Shown here in pieces: positions 1 through 6,927 of a DNA stretch of 14,665 nt. The stretch is taken from the NCBI GenBank assembly GCA_003167015.1, contig PMUF01000424.1:1-14665 (forward strand). Reading direction: 5' to 3'. Under the pieces are notes generated by a model, which ran no database searches, was not told the origin of the DNA, and saw nothing but the letters and a program-made list of their open reading frames with translations. The translations under genes and the position numbers were made by a program. Positions within the stretch are counted from its first letter, which is position 1; each line of letters begins with the position of its first letter. This stretch comes from Chitinophagaceae bacterium. Its GTDB lineage: Bacteria > Bacteroidota > Bacteroidia > Chitinophagales > Chitinophagaceae.

Positions 1-1425
1 GTAATCCCATTCCTGGTTGTCGGCGACGCTGATCTGGCTGCGATAACCTGTCTCCAGAAGACCGGCTTTGCCGACAGGCGTGCTATAATCCAGCTGAACA
101 TTGTAATTCCCGGTGTGTGTCAGTTTACTATCCTTCAACACTGTGGTGGAATCCGCGGCATTCCCATTGATGTTGTAGATGTAGGTATTGTACAGCTGCA
201 ATTGATTGGTGAAGCCATGCGAATAGTCGAAGTCGAAGACCAGCTGCCTTTGCGGTTGGCTGAATGTATGGGTGTAATCAACCGTTAGCTCGTAGCTGTT
301 GCCATTGCCCGTAGTGCCATTATAACGGGTACTGAGCAGACCCGGCAATTCGGCCGCCGTCAGGTTGTCGACGGTCAACCACTCATTGCGTACAGTGGTA
401 GAGGCATTATAGGCGCCCGATACGCTGAGTATATCCCTGGCGGACAAAGTATAATCCAACCCGGCCTTGGCCGAATGGAGATCGGTAATGGTGGTGGAGG
501 GAAAGGTTTCATTGGAGTAATAAATGGCGTCGGGTGAAAGCAGGTAGGTCATATCCTGATATCCGTCGCTATAGGTATTTCGGTGCTGATAGCTGTAATT
601 GCCGTACCAATTGATCCTGCTGTTTTGGTAGCTGATCGAAGTAGCGGCATTATAGTTATCCCTCGTACCCCCGGTGACCGCCACCGAGCCGTTGAATCCG
701 GCAGCATTATTTTTCTTCAGTACAATATTGATAAGGGCTTGCCCTTCGGCATCATATTTTGCCGAAGGGTTGGTGATGACCTCTATTCGGTCGATAGAGC
801 TGGCCGGAATGGATTGCAGCACCTGGGCAACTGTTCCCCCACCGATTAGGCTGCGCTTGCCGTCTACGAGCACTTTCAGGTCGGTAGCTCCCCGCAGGCT
901 CACATTGCCGGTGGCGTCCACCTGCAGGGTAGGGACATTTTGCAGGAGATCGGCAGCCGATCCTCCAAGACTGACGAGGCTTTGGTTAACGGCGAAGACT
1001 TTTTTATCAGGGCCGTTACGGATAGTCGGTGACCTGGCGGAAACCGTGACCTCGGCCAGTATCCGGCCTGACGGGACCATGGTAAGGTCGCCGAGGTTGA
1101 TAACGCCGCTTGTGGGGGTGAAAACAATGCTGTCTCTGGTGATGGCTTGATAGTCTGCATGGCTGATTTTACAGGCAAATAGGCCGTAGGGAATCTCTTC
1201 GACGGAAAACCTGCCGGATGAATCCGTTAAGGTGATTTTTGAAGCAACGATGCCATACAGGTCAACCAATGTCACGGTCGTCGATGCAAGGGGCCGGTTT
1301 TGCTCGTCATTGATTCTGCCCACCAGTCTGCCTGCTCCCTCCGGTCTGTCTCTATCCTGTCCGAACAGCGTCAGGCCTACGCCCATCGAGACAGCGGTGA
1401 TCCAAAGCCATTGAAGCTTTTTCAT
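1..1425 (-). CDS. TonB-dependent receptor, outer-membrane beta-barrel family (3' end outside window)
   Basis: The frame is open for 475 codons from the ATG at 1425 to the left edge, so the C-terminal part of the barrel is missing. The N-terminus (MKKLQWLWITAV...LFGQ) is a signal peptide of about 23 residues. Residues ~32-105 form a carboxypeptidase-regulatory-like beta-sandwich (GRINDEQNRPLAS, then TDSSGRFSVEEIPYG). Residues ~125-230 form the TonB plug, with LLQNVPTLQVD, VSLRG, VLVDGKR, IDRIEVITNPSAKYDAEG and INIVLKK, the signature of the OMP_b-brl_3 type of receptor. Alternating-polarity beta strands rich in Tyr and Asn follow. The family carries ligands across the outer membrane with TonB energy, but many members are unassigned, so the substrate is unknown. 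The plug end reads AEGQALINI rather than the more usual AEGTAGIINI, one residue shorter. It is transcribed divergently from the LytS/LytTR pair, which may regulate it. Confidence 0.9.
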   Translation of the reverse strand, partial: MKKLQWLWITAVSMGVGLTLFGQDRDRPEGAGRLVGRINDEQNRPLASTTVTLVDLYGIVASKITLTDSSGRFSVEEIPYGLFACKISHADYQAITRDSIVFTPTSGVINLGDLTMVPSGRILAEVTVSARSPTIRNGPDKKVFAVNQSLVSLGGSAADLLQNVPTLQVDATGNVSLRGATDLKVLVDGKRSLIGGGTVAQVLQSIPASSIDRIEVITNPSAKYDAEGQALINIVLKKNNAAGFNGSVAVTGGTRDNYNAATSISYQNSRINWYGNYSYQHRNTYSDGYQDMTYLLSPDAIYYSNETFPSTTITDLHSAKAGLDYTLSARDILSVSGAYNASTTVRNEWLTVDNLTAAELPGLLSTRYNGTTGNGNSYELTVDYTHTFSQPQRQLVFDFDYSHGFTNQLQLYNTYIYNINGNAADSTTVLKDSKLTHTGNYNVQLDYSTPVGKAGLLETGYRSQISVADNQEWDY

Positions 1426-1591
1426 ATTTTTTTTGTACAAAAGAATGCCGGATCTTCCCGGCCAAAAAATTTGTTCAACCCGATAGTCGAAAGGCTAAAC
1501 AATCGCCCCAAAGGACCTTTATTGAGTGAAAAGGGAGGTTTGTTGAATGCATTCAGGGCGCTAGCCCGAAATCGGGTATTTTGCAGCAGGT
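1426..1591. promoter_or_regulatory. Divergent promoter region between the TonB receptor and the LytS kinase
   Basis: This 166-base spacer separates two divergent starts. It contains three short perfect inverted repeats: GCCGG-ATCTTC-CCGGC (1447-1462), AAAGG-A-CCTTT (1510-1520) and CCCGA-AA-TCGGG (1566-1577). On the minus strand, TTTG (-33-like) and TTCTTTTG (imperfect TAnnTTTG) are 17 bases apart and flank the first repeat, so that repeat could be an operator for the receptor. On the plus strand, TATTTTGC (1577-1584) lies just before the kinase start and only partly matches a -7 box. Promoter function is inferred from Bacteroidota consensus; neither match is perfect. Confidence 0.4.
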
Positions 1592-2641
1592 ATGGATAGG
1601 ACGAACTTGAATAAAGAAAAAAGAGCGCTCACCAGGCTACATTGCCTGGTATGGGCGGCTATCATGCTGATCAGCTTCTTTGGCATGATATCGAGCGATG
1701 GGGTCAGGATGTCGGCTGCATATACCATTGTCAATTCCTTCCTCTACGCCCTGATCATTTATGGCAATATCAGTTTCCTCTACCCGAAACTGTATCAAAA
1801 AAGGCACTACGTACTGTACACAATAGCGTCCATCATACTGATAATCCTGGCTGGCGCCGGGAAGGTGCTGTTTTTAAATTTTATCCGTAGAAATGATTTT
1901 TTGCCTGCAGACAGATTGCTGAGGATTGAAAATTATCCTATTTTTTTCCTGTTTGGCATCACGGTCTTTGTGCTGAGCTTCGTCTTCCGTATGGCTATTA
2001 ATTATTTCATCATTAAACGAGCCTCGGAGGAGGCCTTATTACAACGGAGCCAGTTCGAGCTTAAGCTGCTAAGAGCGCAGGTCCAGCCGCATTTCCTCTT
2101 CAATACCCTTAATAACATGTATTATGAGGCGTATCTGGACTCACCCCGGACGGCGCTGTTGATCGAAAGACTGTCGGAGATCATGCGATATTTTGTCGAT
2201 CAGAGCAACCAGGAGACAGTACCGCTGGCTACGGAAGTGCAGTTCCTGGACAACTATATCGCGCTGGAGAGAATAAGGATAAGGCCGGAGCCTGAGATCG
2301 GATTTGAAAAGGATTTTGATCCCGGAACACCGATTCCGCCTATGCTGCTGATGACCTTTGTGGAGAATATCTTCAAGCACGGTGTCGATAAGATCAGCGG
2401 CTGCAATAAGATCGGGATTTCTCTGATCCAGCAAAAGGGTTACCTTTATTTCAGCACAAAGAACGCCATCAACAGACATGCGGGCCAGCAGATGCCGGGT
2501 GGCCTGGGTTTGGCCAATCTTCGCAAACGGTTGTCCATTCTGTATAACGGTGATTTTCAACTGGAGACGGTCGATGACGGTCAATATTTCACGGCCTCCT
2601 TAAAAGTACCATTACATGAATCTACGGTGCATGATAGTTGA
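1592..2641 (+). CDS. LytS/YehU-type membrane sensor histidine kinase
   Basis: This is a 349-residue kinase of the His_kinase (PF06580) type that pairs with LytTR regulators. Four hydrophobic segments (about residues 17-34, 42-66, 72-97 and 115-142) make a compact membrane sensor with no large periplasmic domain. The phosphoacceptor motif is QVQPHFLFNTLNN, with His167 the likely phosphorylated residue. The ATPase domain has an N box around PPMLLMTFVENIFKHG (Glu258, Asn259) and a G box GGLGLANLRKRL (303-314), which is the usual LytS arrangement. The length is normal for the family. The ATG at 1592 is preceded by only a weak AGGT ribosome-site match, but a leaderless or short-leader start is common in Bacteroidota. 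The last 26 bases overlap the response regulator gene, indicating translational coupling and a cognate pair. The signal sensed is unknown. Confidence 0.95.
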   Translation: MDRTNLNKEKRALTRLHCLVWAAIMLISFFGMISSDGVRMSAAYTIVNSFLYALIIYGNISFLYPKLYQKRHYVLYTIASIILIILAGAGKVLFLNFIRRNDFLPADRLLRIENYPIFFLFGITVFVLSFVFRMAINYFIIKRASEEALLQRSQFELKLLRAQVQPHFLFNTLNNMYYEAYLDSPRTALLIERLSEIMRYFVDQSNQETVPLATEVQFLDNYIALERIRIRPEPEIGFEKDFDPGTPIPPMLLMTFVENIFKHGVDKISGCNKIGISLIQQKGYLYFSTKNAINRHAGQQMPGGLGLANLRKRLSILYNGDFQLETVDDGQYFTASLKVPLHESTVHDS

Positions 2642-3326
2642 TGACGAACCTAATGCGGTAAACCTGCTGGAAGTACTGATAGGACAGACCACATCCTGGC
2701 AACTGGTCGCCAGATGCTATAATGCGCTGGAGGCCATCGCCTTTTTAAAAGACAATAGAGTCGATCTTCTTTTTTTGGATATCAACATGCCTATGCTTAA
2801 CGGCATGGAGCTGGCGGCCCTGCTGTCCGAGGAAACGGCGATTGTCTTTACGACCGCCTACTTTGAGCATGCCGCGGAGAGTTATTCCTTCAATACCATC
2901 GACTATCTGTTAAAACCTATTACGCTAAAAAGATTTTTGGCCGCCACTAAAAAGGTCGAGGCTTATTTCCGGCCGCGCATGCCCGCGACAGACAAGCCGG
3001 TAGAAGGCGGTAATGAATACTTCTTCGTCAAATCGGGTACCGAGCTTCGAAAGATCCTTTTGCCCGAGATCCTTTTTTTCGAAAGCCGGAAAGAATATGT
3101 GCGGGTCGTGACCCAAACCTTCGAGGTGCTGACCTACCGGCGATTAAAGGATATAGAAGCACAGCTTCCTATGCCCTTTGCCCGGGTGCATCATTCCTAC
3201 ATCGTTAATATCAGGCAGCTGAATAAGATCCAGGATAACCACATCCACATCGGTGATATACAGATTCCCATCGGCGAAAAATTCAGGGACGGCCTCATGG
3301 AAATGATCCGGAAAAAGACATTTTGA
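2616..3326 (+). CDS. LytTR-family response regulator
   Basis: This 236-residue regulator starts inside the 3' end of the kinase gene. The receiver domain (residues ~1-120) has the acidic pair Asp9-Asp10 (MIVDDEP), phosphoacceptor Asp55 (LLFLDINMP), the switch Thr at 79/80 (IVFTTAY) and Lys100 (DYLLKPI). The C-terminal LytTR DNA-binding domain (~130-235) shows FFVKSGTELRKI, ILFFESRKEYVRV, the RVHHSYIVNIRQLNKI core and IPIGEKFRDGL. All key residues are present, so it should be an active phosphorelay partner of the upstream LytS-type kinase and bind direct-repeat DNA sites near target promoters. Plausible targets are its own operon or the divergent TonB receptor, though I could not pick out convincing LytTR-type direct repeats there. 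The short spacing and coupling leave little doubt about the pairing. Confidence 0.95.
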   Translation: MNLRCMIVDDEPNAVNLLEVLIGQTTSWQLVARCYNALEAIAFLKDNRVDLLFLDINMPMLNGMELAALLSEETAIVFTTAYFEHAAESYSFNTIDYLLKPITLKRFLAATKKVEAYFRPRMPATDKPVEGGNEYFFVKSGTELRKILLPEILFFESRKEYVRVVTQTFEVLTYRRLKDIEAQLPMPFARVHHSYIVNIRQLNKIQDNHIHIGDIQIPIGEKFRDGLMEMIRKKTF

Positions 3327-3552
3327 CCTCGCCCTATTGAAGGAATAGTTACCTATCGTAAAGGTGGTAAAGGCAGATTTGCACTTTCCGCAAATTTGGA
3401 GCAAATTATTTCCGATTTCGACCAGGAGCGGTAGACCGAAATCATGACTCCCTCCTTATTCTAACTGGCTCGAGAACAGATAGGTGGCCCGTGAATTTCA
3501 CAAATTGTCCCTATATTGTCAGCCTTTGACCCGAATATAACCAATCCATCAA
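3327..3552 (+). promoter_or_regulatory. Intergenic region with two hairpins and a palindromic promoter site
   Basis: This 226-base gap follows the LytTR gene. It contains a hairpin AGATTTGC-(7)-GCAAATTT (3375-3397, one G-U pair), then GATTTCG-(16)-CGAAATC (3414-3443, perfect 7-base arms). Neither is followed by a clear T-run, so I do not call a terminator. Nearer the next ORF is GTGA-ATT-TCAC (3491-3501), a perfect palindrome of Crp-like half-sites with three central bases instead of the classical six. AGCCTTTG (3521-3528) is one base away from the TAnnTTTG -7 box, 24 bases before the ATG at 3553. Confidence 0.35.
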
Positions 3553-4191
3553 ATGGAAGAAATTCAAATACTGAAACATGCATTAAAGGCTTTTGCCGGC
3601 CTGGATGAAGATGCCTTCAATCTTTCATTGCCTTTTTGGCATTGCAAGGAATATCAAAAAGGCGACTACTACAACGAATACAAATCTGTATGTAAATATT
3701 TGGGATTTATCACTACCGGCATTTTCAGGTCTTTTAACTCTATTTCACCTTATCAACTCGGTGTGGGCACTGGAAAAATAGCCGTGAAGTATTGTGCTAA
3801 ACCTGTATCCGCTGTGACAGACGCTATGCCACAAAATGCACCAGATGATTTTTTGCGAAAGGCCATGCAAAATACGTTGAACAATGGTGATGTGTTTTAT
3901 AAATTTTATGTACAGCCCAAAACATCCGACAATATGAGTGTAGAAGACTACACCGTAGAGTGGGATGAACAACAGGCCCCATTTTATGAAGTGGCTACGA
4001 TACGCATCCCTAGGCAATATTTCCAAACAGCGGAACTGGATAGCCTGGGAGAAAATTTGTCGTTTAACCCCTGGCATACTTTACCCGAACACAGACCTTT
4101 AGGTTGTTTGAACCGGGTTCGCAAAATTGTATACGAAAGAATAAGCCGTGTGCGACGGGAAATGAATAAAGTACCTGTTCAGGAGCCATAA
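3553..4191 (+). CDS. Chimeric ORF: Crp/Fnr N-terminal fragment fused to C-terminal half of a catalase-like protein
   Basis: The ORF is intact at 212 residues but joins parts of two unrelated families. Residues 1-~61 look like the start of a Bacteroidota Crp/Fnr regulator: a helix with LKAFAGLDEDAF, then YNEYKSVCKYLGFITTGIFRS, the opening strands of the cyclic-nucleotide-binding domain. The rest of that domain and the helix-turn-helix are absent. From about residue 65 (PYQLGVGTGKIAVKY) to the end it resembles catalase-like haem proteins: VEDYTVEWDE, then SFNPWHTLPEHRPLG and NRVRKIVYERISRVRREMN. Arg190 and Tyr194 have the R-x3-Y spacing of the catalase proximal haem ligand. The N-terminal catalase half, including the distal His, is missing, so catalase activity is unlikely. 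Hand counts of single lines gave about 38-48% G+C against 52-65% in neighbours. I infer a deletion or recombination fusion, possibly a decaying remnant. A true functional fusion is possible but less likely. Confidence 0.65.
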   Translation: MEEIQILKHALKAFAGLDEDAFNLSLPFWHCKEYQKGDYYNEYKSVCKYLGFITTGIFRSFNSISPYQLGVGTGKIAVKYCAKPVSAVTDAMPQNAPDDFLRKAMQNTLNNGDVFYKFYVQPKTSDNMSVEDYTVEWDEQQAPFYEVATIRIPRQYFQTAELDSLGENLSFNPWHTLPEHRPLGCLNRVRKIVYERISRVRREMNKVPVQEP

Positions 4192-4220
4192 TAACCTGGT
4201 AACACAATCTAAGAATCGTG

Positions 4221-4228
4221 TAGTTTTG
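4221..4228 (+). promoter_or_regulatory. Bacteroidota-type -7 box for the GNAT gene
   Basis: TAGTTTTG matches TAnnTTTG exactly and ends four bases before the ATG at 4233. Transcription would start at or next to the start codon, giving a leaderless mRNA. No TTTG -33 element is evident 19 bases upstream, so the call rests on the -7 match and position alone. Confidence 0.45.
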
Positions 4229-4232
4229 CCCC

Positions 4233-4745
4233 ATGTCTCAGTCACCTCCCACCCCATACAGCATCCGCCGTTTCTTACCGGAAGACCTGAAGCATTACAA
4301 AACTATTCGCCTCGAAGCCCTGCAACTGGAGCCAGGCATGTTCGGCAGCAATTACGCCCGCGAAGCTTCCTTTACAGATCAACAGTGGCTGCAACGTATT
4401 AATGGCCACAATAGTGACTGTTTTGGATTATTCTGCGGCGATGAATTGATCGGCGTCACCGGGATCGTGATAGACAAGGATGATCCCTCCCTGGCCCTCA
4501 TGACGCAGTCTTATATTCGGAAGGAACATCGCGGTAAAGGGTTGTCCAGGCTGTTATATGAAACCCGGTTGGCCTGGGCGGCGGAAAGACCGCAGATAAA
4601 GCGCCTTCGTATCGGCCACCGGGAAAGCAATTATATCTCGAAGGCGGCTAATCAACATTATGGCTTCAAATATGTGATGCGGGAACCTTCCGACTGGCCC
4701 GATGGCGGGCGCGAAGATACTTTGTATTATGAACTGGTGCTGTAG
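4233..4745 (+). CDS. GNAT-family N-acetyltransferase
   Basis: This 170-residue protein is the full length of a single GNAT domain. It begins with the usual PYSIRRFLPEDLKHYKTIRLEAL first strand and helix. The acetyl-CoA-binding motif A is SYIRKEHRGKGLSRLLYE (about residues 93-110), with the Arg-Gly-x-Gly pyrophosphate loop (HRGKGL). The late helix-strand unit SNYISKAANQHYGFKYVMRE matches the typical C-terminal 'N..A...Y...GF' pattern. The family transfers an acetyl group from acetyl-CoA to an amine, but the substrate (small molecule, antibiotic or protein N-terminus) cannot be read from the sequence. The gene stands alone on the plus strand behind the chimeric ORF and has a good -7 box directly before its ATG, suggesting independent, possibly leaderless transcription. 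Its stop lies 13 bases from the stop of the convergent DUF2625 gene. Confidence 0.92.
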   Translation: MSQSPPTPYSIRRFLPEDLKHYKTIRLEALQLEPGMFGSNYAREASFTDQQWLQRINGHNSDCFGLFCGDELIGVTGIVIDKDDPSLALMTQSYIRKEHRGKGLSRLLYETRLAWAAERPQIKRLRIGHRESNYISKAANQHYGFKYVMREPSDWPDGGREDTLYYELVL

Positions 4746-4758
4746 TAAGCTTCCCGTT

Positions 4759-5496
4759 TTATTGTTTCAAAACCTGACGTTGCAGGGCCAACGTGTGAGA
4801 ATAAATCTCTTCTATCGGTACCGCATGCCGTTCGTCTTTTTCAATATCCTTACCCTCCGCGGACCAAAGTGGCGGCATGATGTAAAATGCACTGTTTCCG
4901 GATAAAGTATCTGCCTGTTGATGCCAGTTTTTCCACCGCAGACCCTTATAAAATTGTTTCAGGTCACCCGAAAAGCAAAACTCCAGGAATTCTCCGTAGC
5001 CATTGCCCGTTGACTCCCATTGTAGATCGTCCGGGGCAAGATAAAAGACCTTCCCCTTATCTTTGGTGTCCAGCCCTCCCCAATTCAGCGCAAAAAAACC
5101 GCCCAACACATCATCCGCCACCAGGTAAAAACCGGCCTCATGCCCATATCCGGAGACCGACTTTCCTTTGTTCCACTCCGGCAGACTGCGGGGCAGGCGG
5201 GGACTGCCCGATCCTATTATTCGTATCCAACCGCCATCGATCATGATCCCTCCAGTCATATATTCGACGGCCCCCAAAGTCGTCTGAACAGCCAGTTGCG
5301 ACTGATACACCGCCTGATTGGCCCGGGCACTGTCTCTTGGAAGGATCTCGACCTTATTCGTCGCCTTCGGCAGCAATTCGCGGACAACTTCCCATCCGGT
5401 ATCCGATGTGTCTGTCAATTCCTTTAAGGTTTTTATCTGGGACCTGCCATAAAGCCCGATCATAAGCCATGCGAAGAGGAATGTTGTGCGTTTCAT
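4759..5496 (-). CDS. DUF2625 family protein with signal peptide
   Basis: I choose the ATG at 5496, giving 245 residues, because it begins a clear signal peptide (MKRTTFLFAWLMIGLYGRSQ). The longer frame to 5565 would add 23 residues without homology character and would run into the upstream terminator. The mature part matches DUF2625: TLKELTDTSDTGWEVV, ATNKVEILP, LGAVEYMTGGIMIDGGW, IRIIGSGSPRLPRSLPEWN, GFYLVADDVLGGFFALNWGG, FYLAPDDLQWE and YGEFLEFCFSGDL. The family has no known biochemical function. The signal peptide suggests the mature domain is exported to the periplasm or beyond. The gene sits downstream of the SusCD terminator and is convergent with the GNAT gene. TATATTTA on the minus strand just before the ATG is one base from the -7 consensus, so it may have its own promoter. 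Confidence 0.88.
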   Translation of the reverse strand: MKRTTFLFAWLMIGLYGRSQIKTLKELTDTSDTGWEVVRELLPKATNKVEILPRDSARANQAVYQSQLAVQTTLGAVEYMTGGIMIDGGWIRIIGSGSPRLPRSLPEWNKGKSVSGYGHEAGFYLVADDVLGGFFALNWGGLDTKDKGKVFYLAPDDLQWESTGNGYGEFLEFCFSGDLKQFYKGLRWKNWHQQADTLSGNSAFYIMPPLWSAEGKDIEKDERHAVPIEEIYSHTLALQRQVLKQ

Positions 5497-5511
5497 ATAC
5501 TTAAATATAAG

Positions 5512-5551
5512 CAAAAAAGGCAGCGCCTCACTCATCCGAGCTAGCGCCGCC
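5512..5551 (-). terminator. Rho-independent terminator of the SusCD operon
   Basis: On the minus strand GGCGGCGC and GCGCTGCC form an 8-bp stem with one G-U pair around a 17-base loop that can pair further (CTC/GAG). TTTTTT follows at once. It lies 39 bases past the SusD stop at 5590 and ahead of the DUF2625 start, closing the SusC-SusD transcription unit. Confidence 0.85.
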
Positions 5552-5589
5552 TCTCTAAAACCCAAAAATTCAACGTCGGCAAAGCCCGC

Positions 5590-6894
5590 CTACGGCGTCT
5601 CCGTCACCGGTAACGGAAACTCCGTCCACACCTGGTCCCCCGGCCTGTCGATCGGCAACTCACTTAATAAATTATACCGCCGCAGGTCCACCCACCGGTG
5701 CCCTTCGCAATACAGCGAATACCGCCGCTCATATAGCATCTCCGTCAGCAACGCAGCCTGTGTCATCGCTCCGCTATAAGCTGCCAGCCCATGCGCCGTA
5801 CGGATCACATTCAACGCCGTCACTCCATCACTAAGATCGTTATTCTGGATATTCGCCTCGGCATAGATCAGGATCAGCTCCTCATTCCGGATAATGGGAA
5901 TAGGAGCCGTACTGGAAGTATAGACCCATATATCCCGGTTGCTGCTGAGCCCGTCAAGCGAGGCCACGGCAGTCCGTAATGTCGCCTTACCGATGCGATC
6001 ATCCCCTGAATCGATGTCCGTCGCAAAAGAAGGATGCGCCACCCGTATCTCACCGGTCTGGTTTTGCGGGATAAAAAAGGTATTCAGCTGATCCCCGCTG
6101 CCGGTGCCGAAAACGTCGAAGGCGCCTAAAGACAAATCCTGCCCAAGGCCAAAGAACGACGCCTGCAGATCCGTCAGCGCCCCCGTCCAGTCCTGCCTGT
6201 ACACCGCCACCCTCGCCGCCAACGCCCGGTTGACCTGCAACAGGCCCGCGGCAGTCGAAAAGCTGCCAAAACCCGCCAGCGTATAATCGATGGTCGCATT
6301 ATTGAAATTCGTCGCACCGGAATCCAATAGCGCAGCAATGGCCGTCAACGCATCGGCAGGCCCTACAAAAGGCCCCAGGTTGTTGGGGTCCGAGACATCG
6401 ATCCTGATCCCGTTGCTGTCGGTCTGGTTCAGACAGAGCAACAGTTGGTAGGCCTTGATCGTCTGCGCAAACGCCACGTAGCCGCTCACTTCGGATGCCG
6501 ATATCGAAGAGGTGCTGGCCGCCGCCTGCTCCAGTATATTGCAATTCTTCACCACCTGGTACCGGCTCGCCCAGGTATTGGTGATATAAAAATTACTGCC
6601 GCTCAACGTAGCTCCACTGGCGCCTAACAGATCGGTGACATATCTCGGCTCCGAGTTGGAGAAATGATACATCTCCCTTCCGATAATGCCGACATCATCC
6701 AGGTACAATGCCAGGTTATTACGCAAACCCGACTCGGTGCCGCTGACAAGATTATTCAACTCGGCCTCCGTGGCATTGGTGGTAAAAGCCTGTACCGTGG
6801 GCTCGTTCAGATCGCCAAAGTCCTTTTTGCAGGCGCACAGCGACAAGACCCAGCCCAGCAGCAACAGCCTGTATATCGTGGTATTCTTGTTCAT
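5590..6894 (-). CDS. SusD/RagB-family nutrient-binding outer-membrane lipoprotein
   Basis: This 434-residue lipoprotein has a signal peptide ending in the lipobox Leu-Cys-Ala-Cys, with Cys22 lipidated. It is followed by KKDFGD, a charged start like known surface-export signals. The SusD features seen are the helical TPR-like repeats (YQVVKNCNILEQA, YVAFAQTIKAYQLLLCLNQ, RALAARVAVYRQDWTGALTDL) and a C-terminal region with IIRNEELILIYAEANIQN, ALNVIRTAHGL and LLTEMLYERRYSLYCEGHRWVDLRRY. It ends with the FPLPVTETP-type tail. Members bind substrate at the cell surface as a lid on the partner SusC channel. The gene starts 33 bases after the SusC stop and ends just before a strong terminator, so it is the last gene of the operon. 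The ligand is unknown; no glycan-degrading enzyme is encoded nearby. Confidence 0.95.
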   Translation of the reverse strand: MNKNTTIYRLLLLGWVLSLCACKKDFGDLNEPTVQAFTTNATEAELNNLVSGTESGLRNNLALYLDDVGIIGREMYHFSNSEPRYVTDLLGASGATLSGSNFYITNTWASRYQVVKNCNILEQAAASTSSISASEVSGYVAFAQTIKAYQLLLCLNQTDSNGIRIDVSDPNNLGPFVGPADALTAIAALLDSGATNFNNATIDYTLAGFGSFSTAAGLLQVNRALAARVAVYRQDWTGALTDLQASFFGLGQDLSLGAFDVFGTGSGDQLNTFFIPQNQTGEIRVAHPSFATDIDSGDDRIGKATLRTAVASLDGLSSNRDIWVYTSSTAPIPIIRNEELILIYAEANIQNNDLSDGVTALNVIRTAHGLAAYSGAMTQAALLTEMLYERRYSLYCEGHRWVDLRRYNLLSELPIDRPGDQVWTEFPLPVTETP

Positions 6895-6927
6895 ATTATT
6901 TGTTTGGAAAGTTTGAGTGATGAGGGT

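Noticed and set aside
1426..1591. LytTR-type direct-repeat binding sites
   Set aside because: No pair of 9-base imperfect direct repeats with the usual 10-13-base spacing could be found by eye.
583..1599. Several plus-strand and minus-strand ORFs of 60-158 codons across the receptor gene and spacer
   Set aside because: They lie antisense or out of frame to the long TonB receptor frame, have low-complexity or random composition and show no family motifs.
2616..2641. Kinase/regulator overlap considered as a possible frameshift or fusion gene
   Set aside because: Both proteins are complete with normal ends, and short overlaps are usual for LytS/LytTR pairs.
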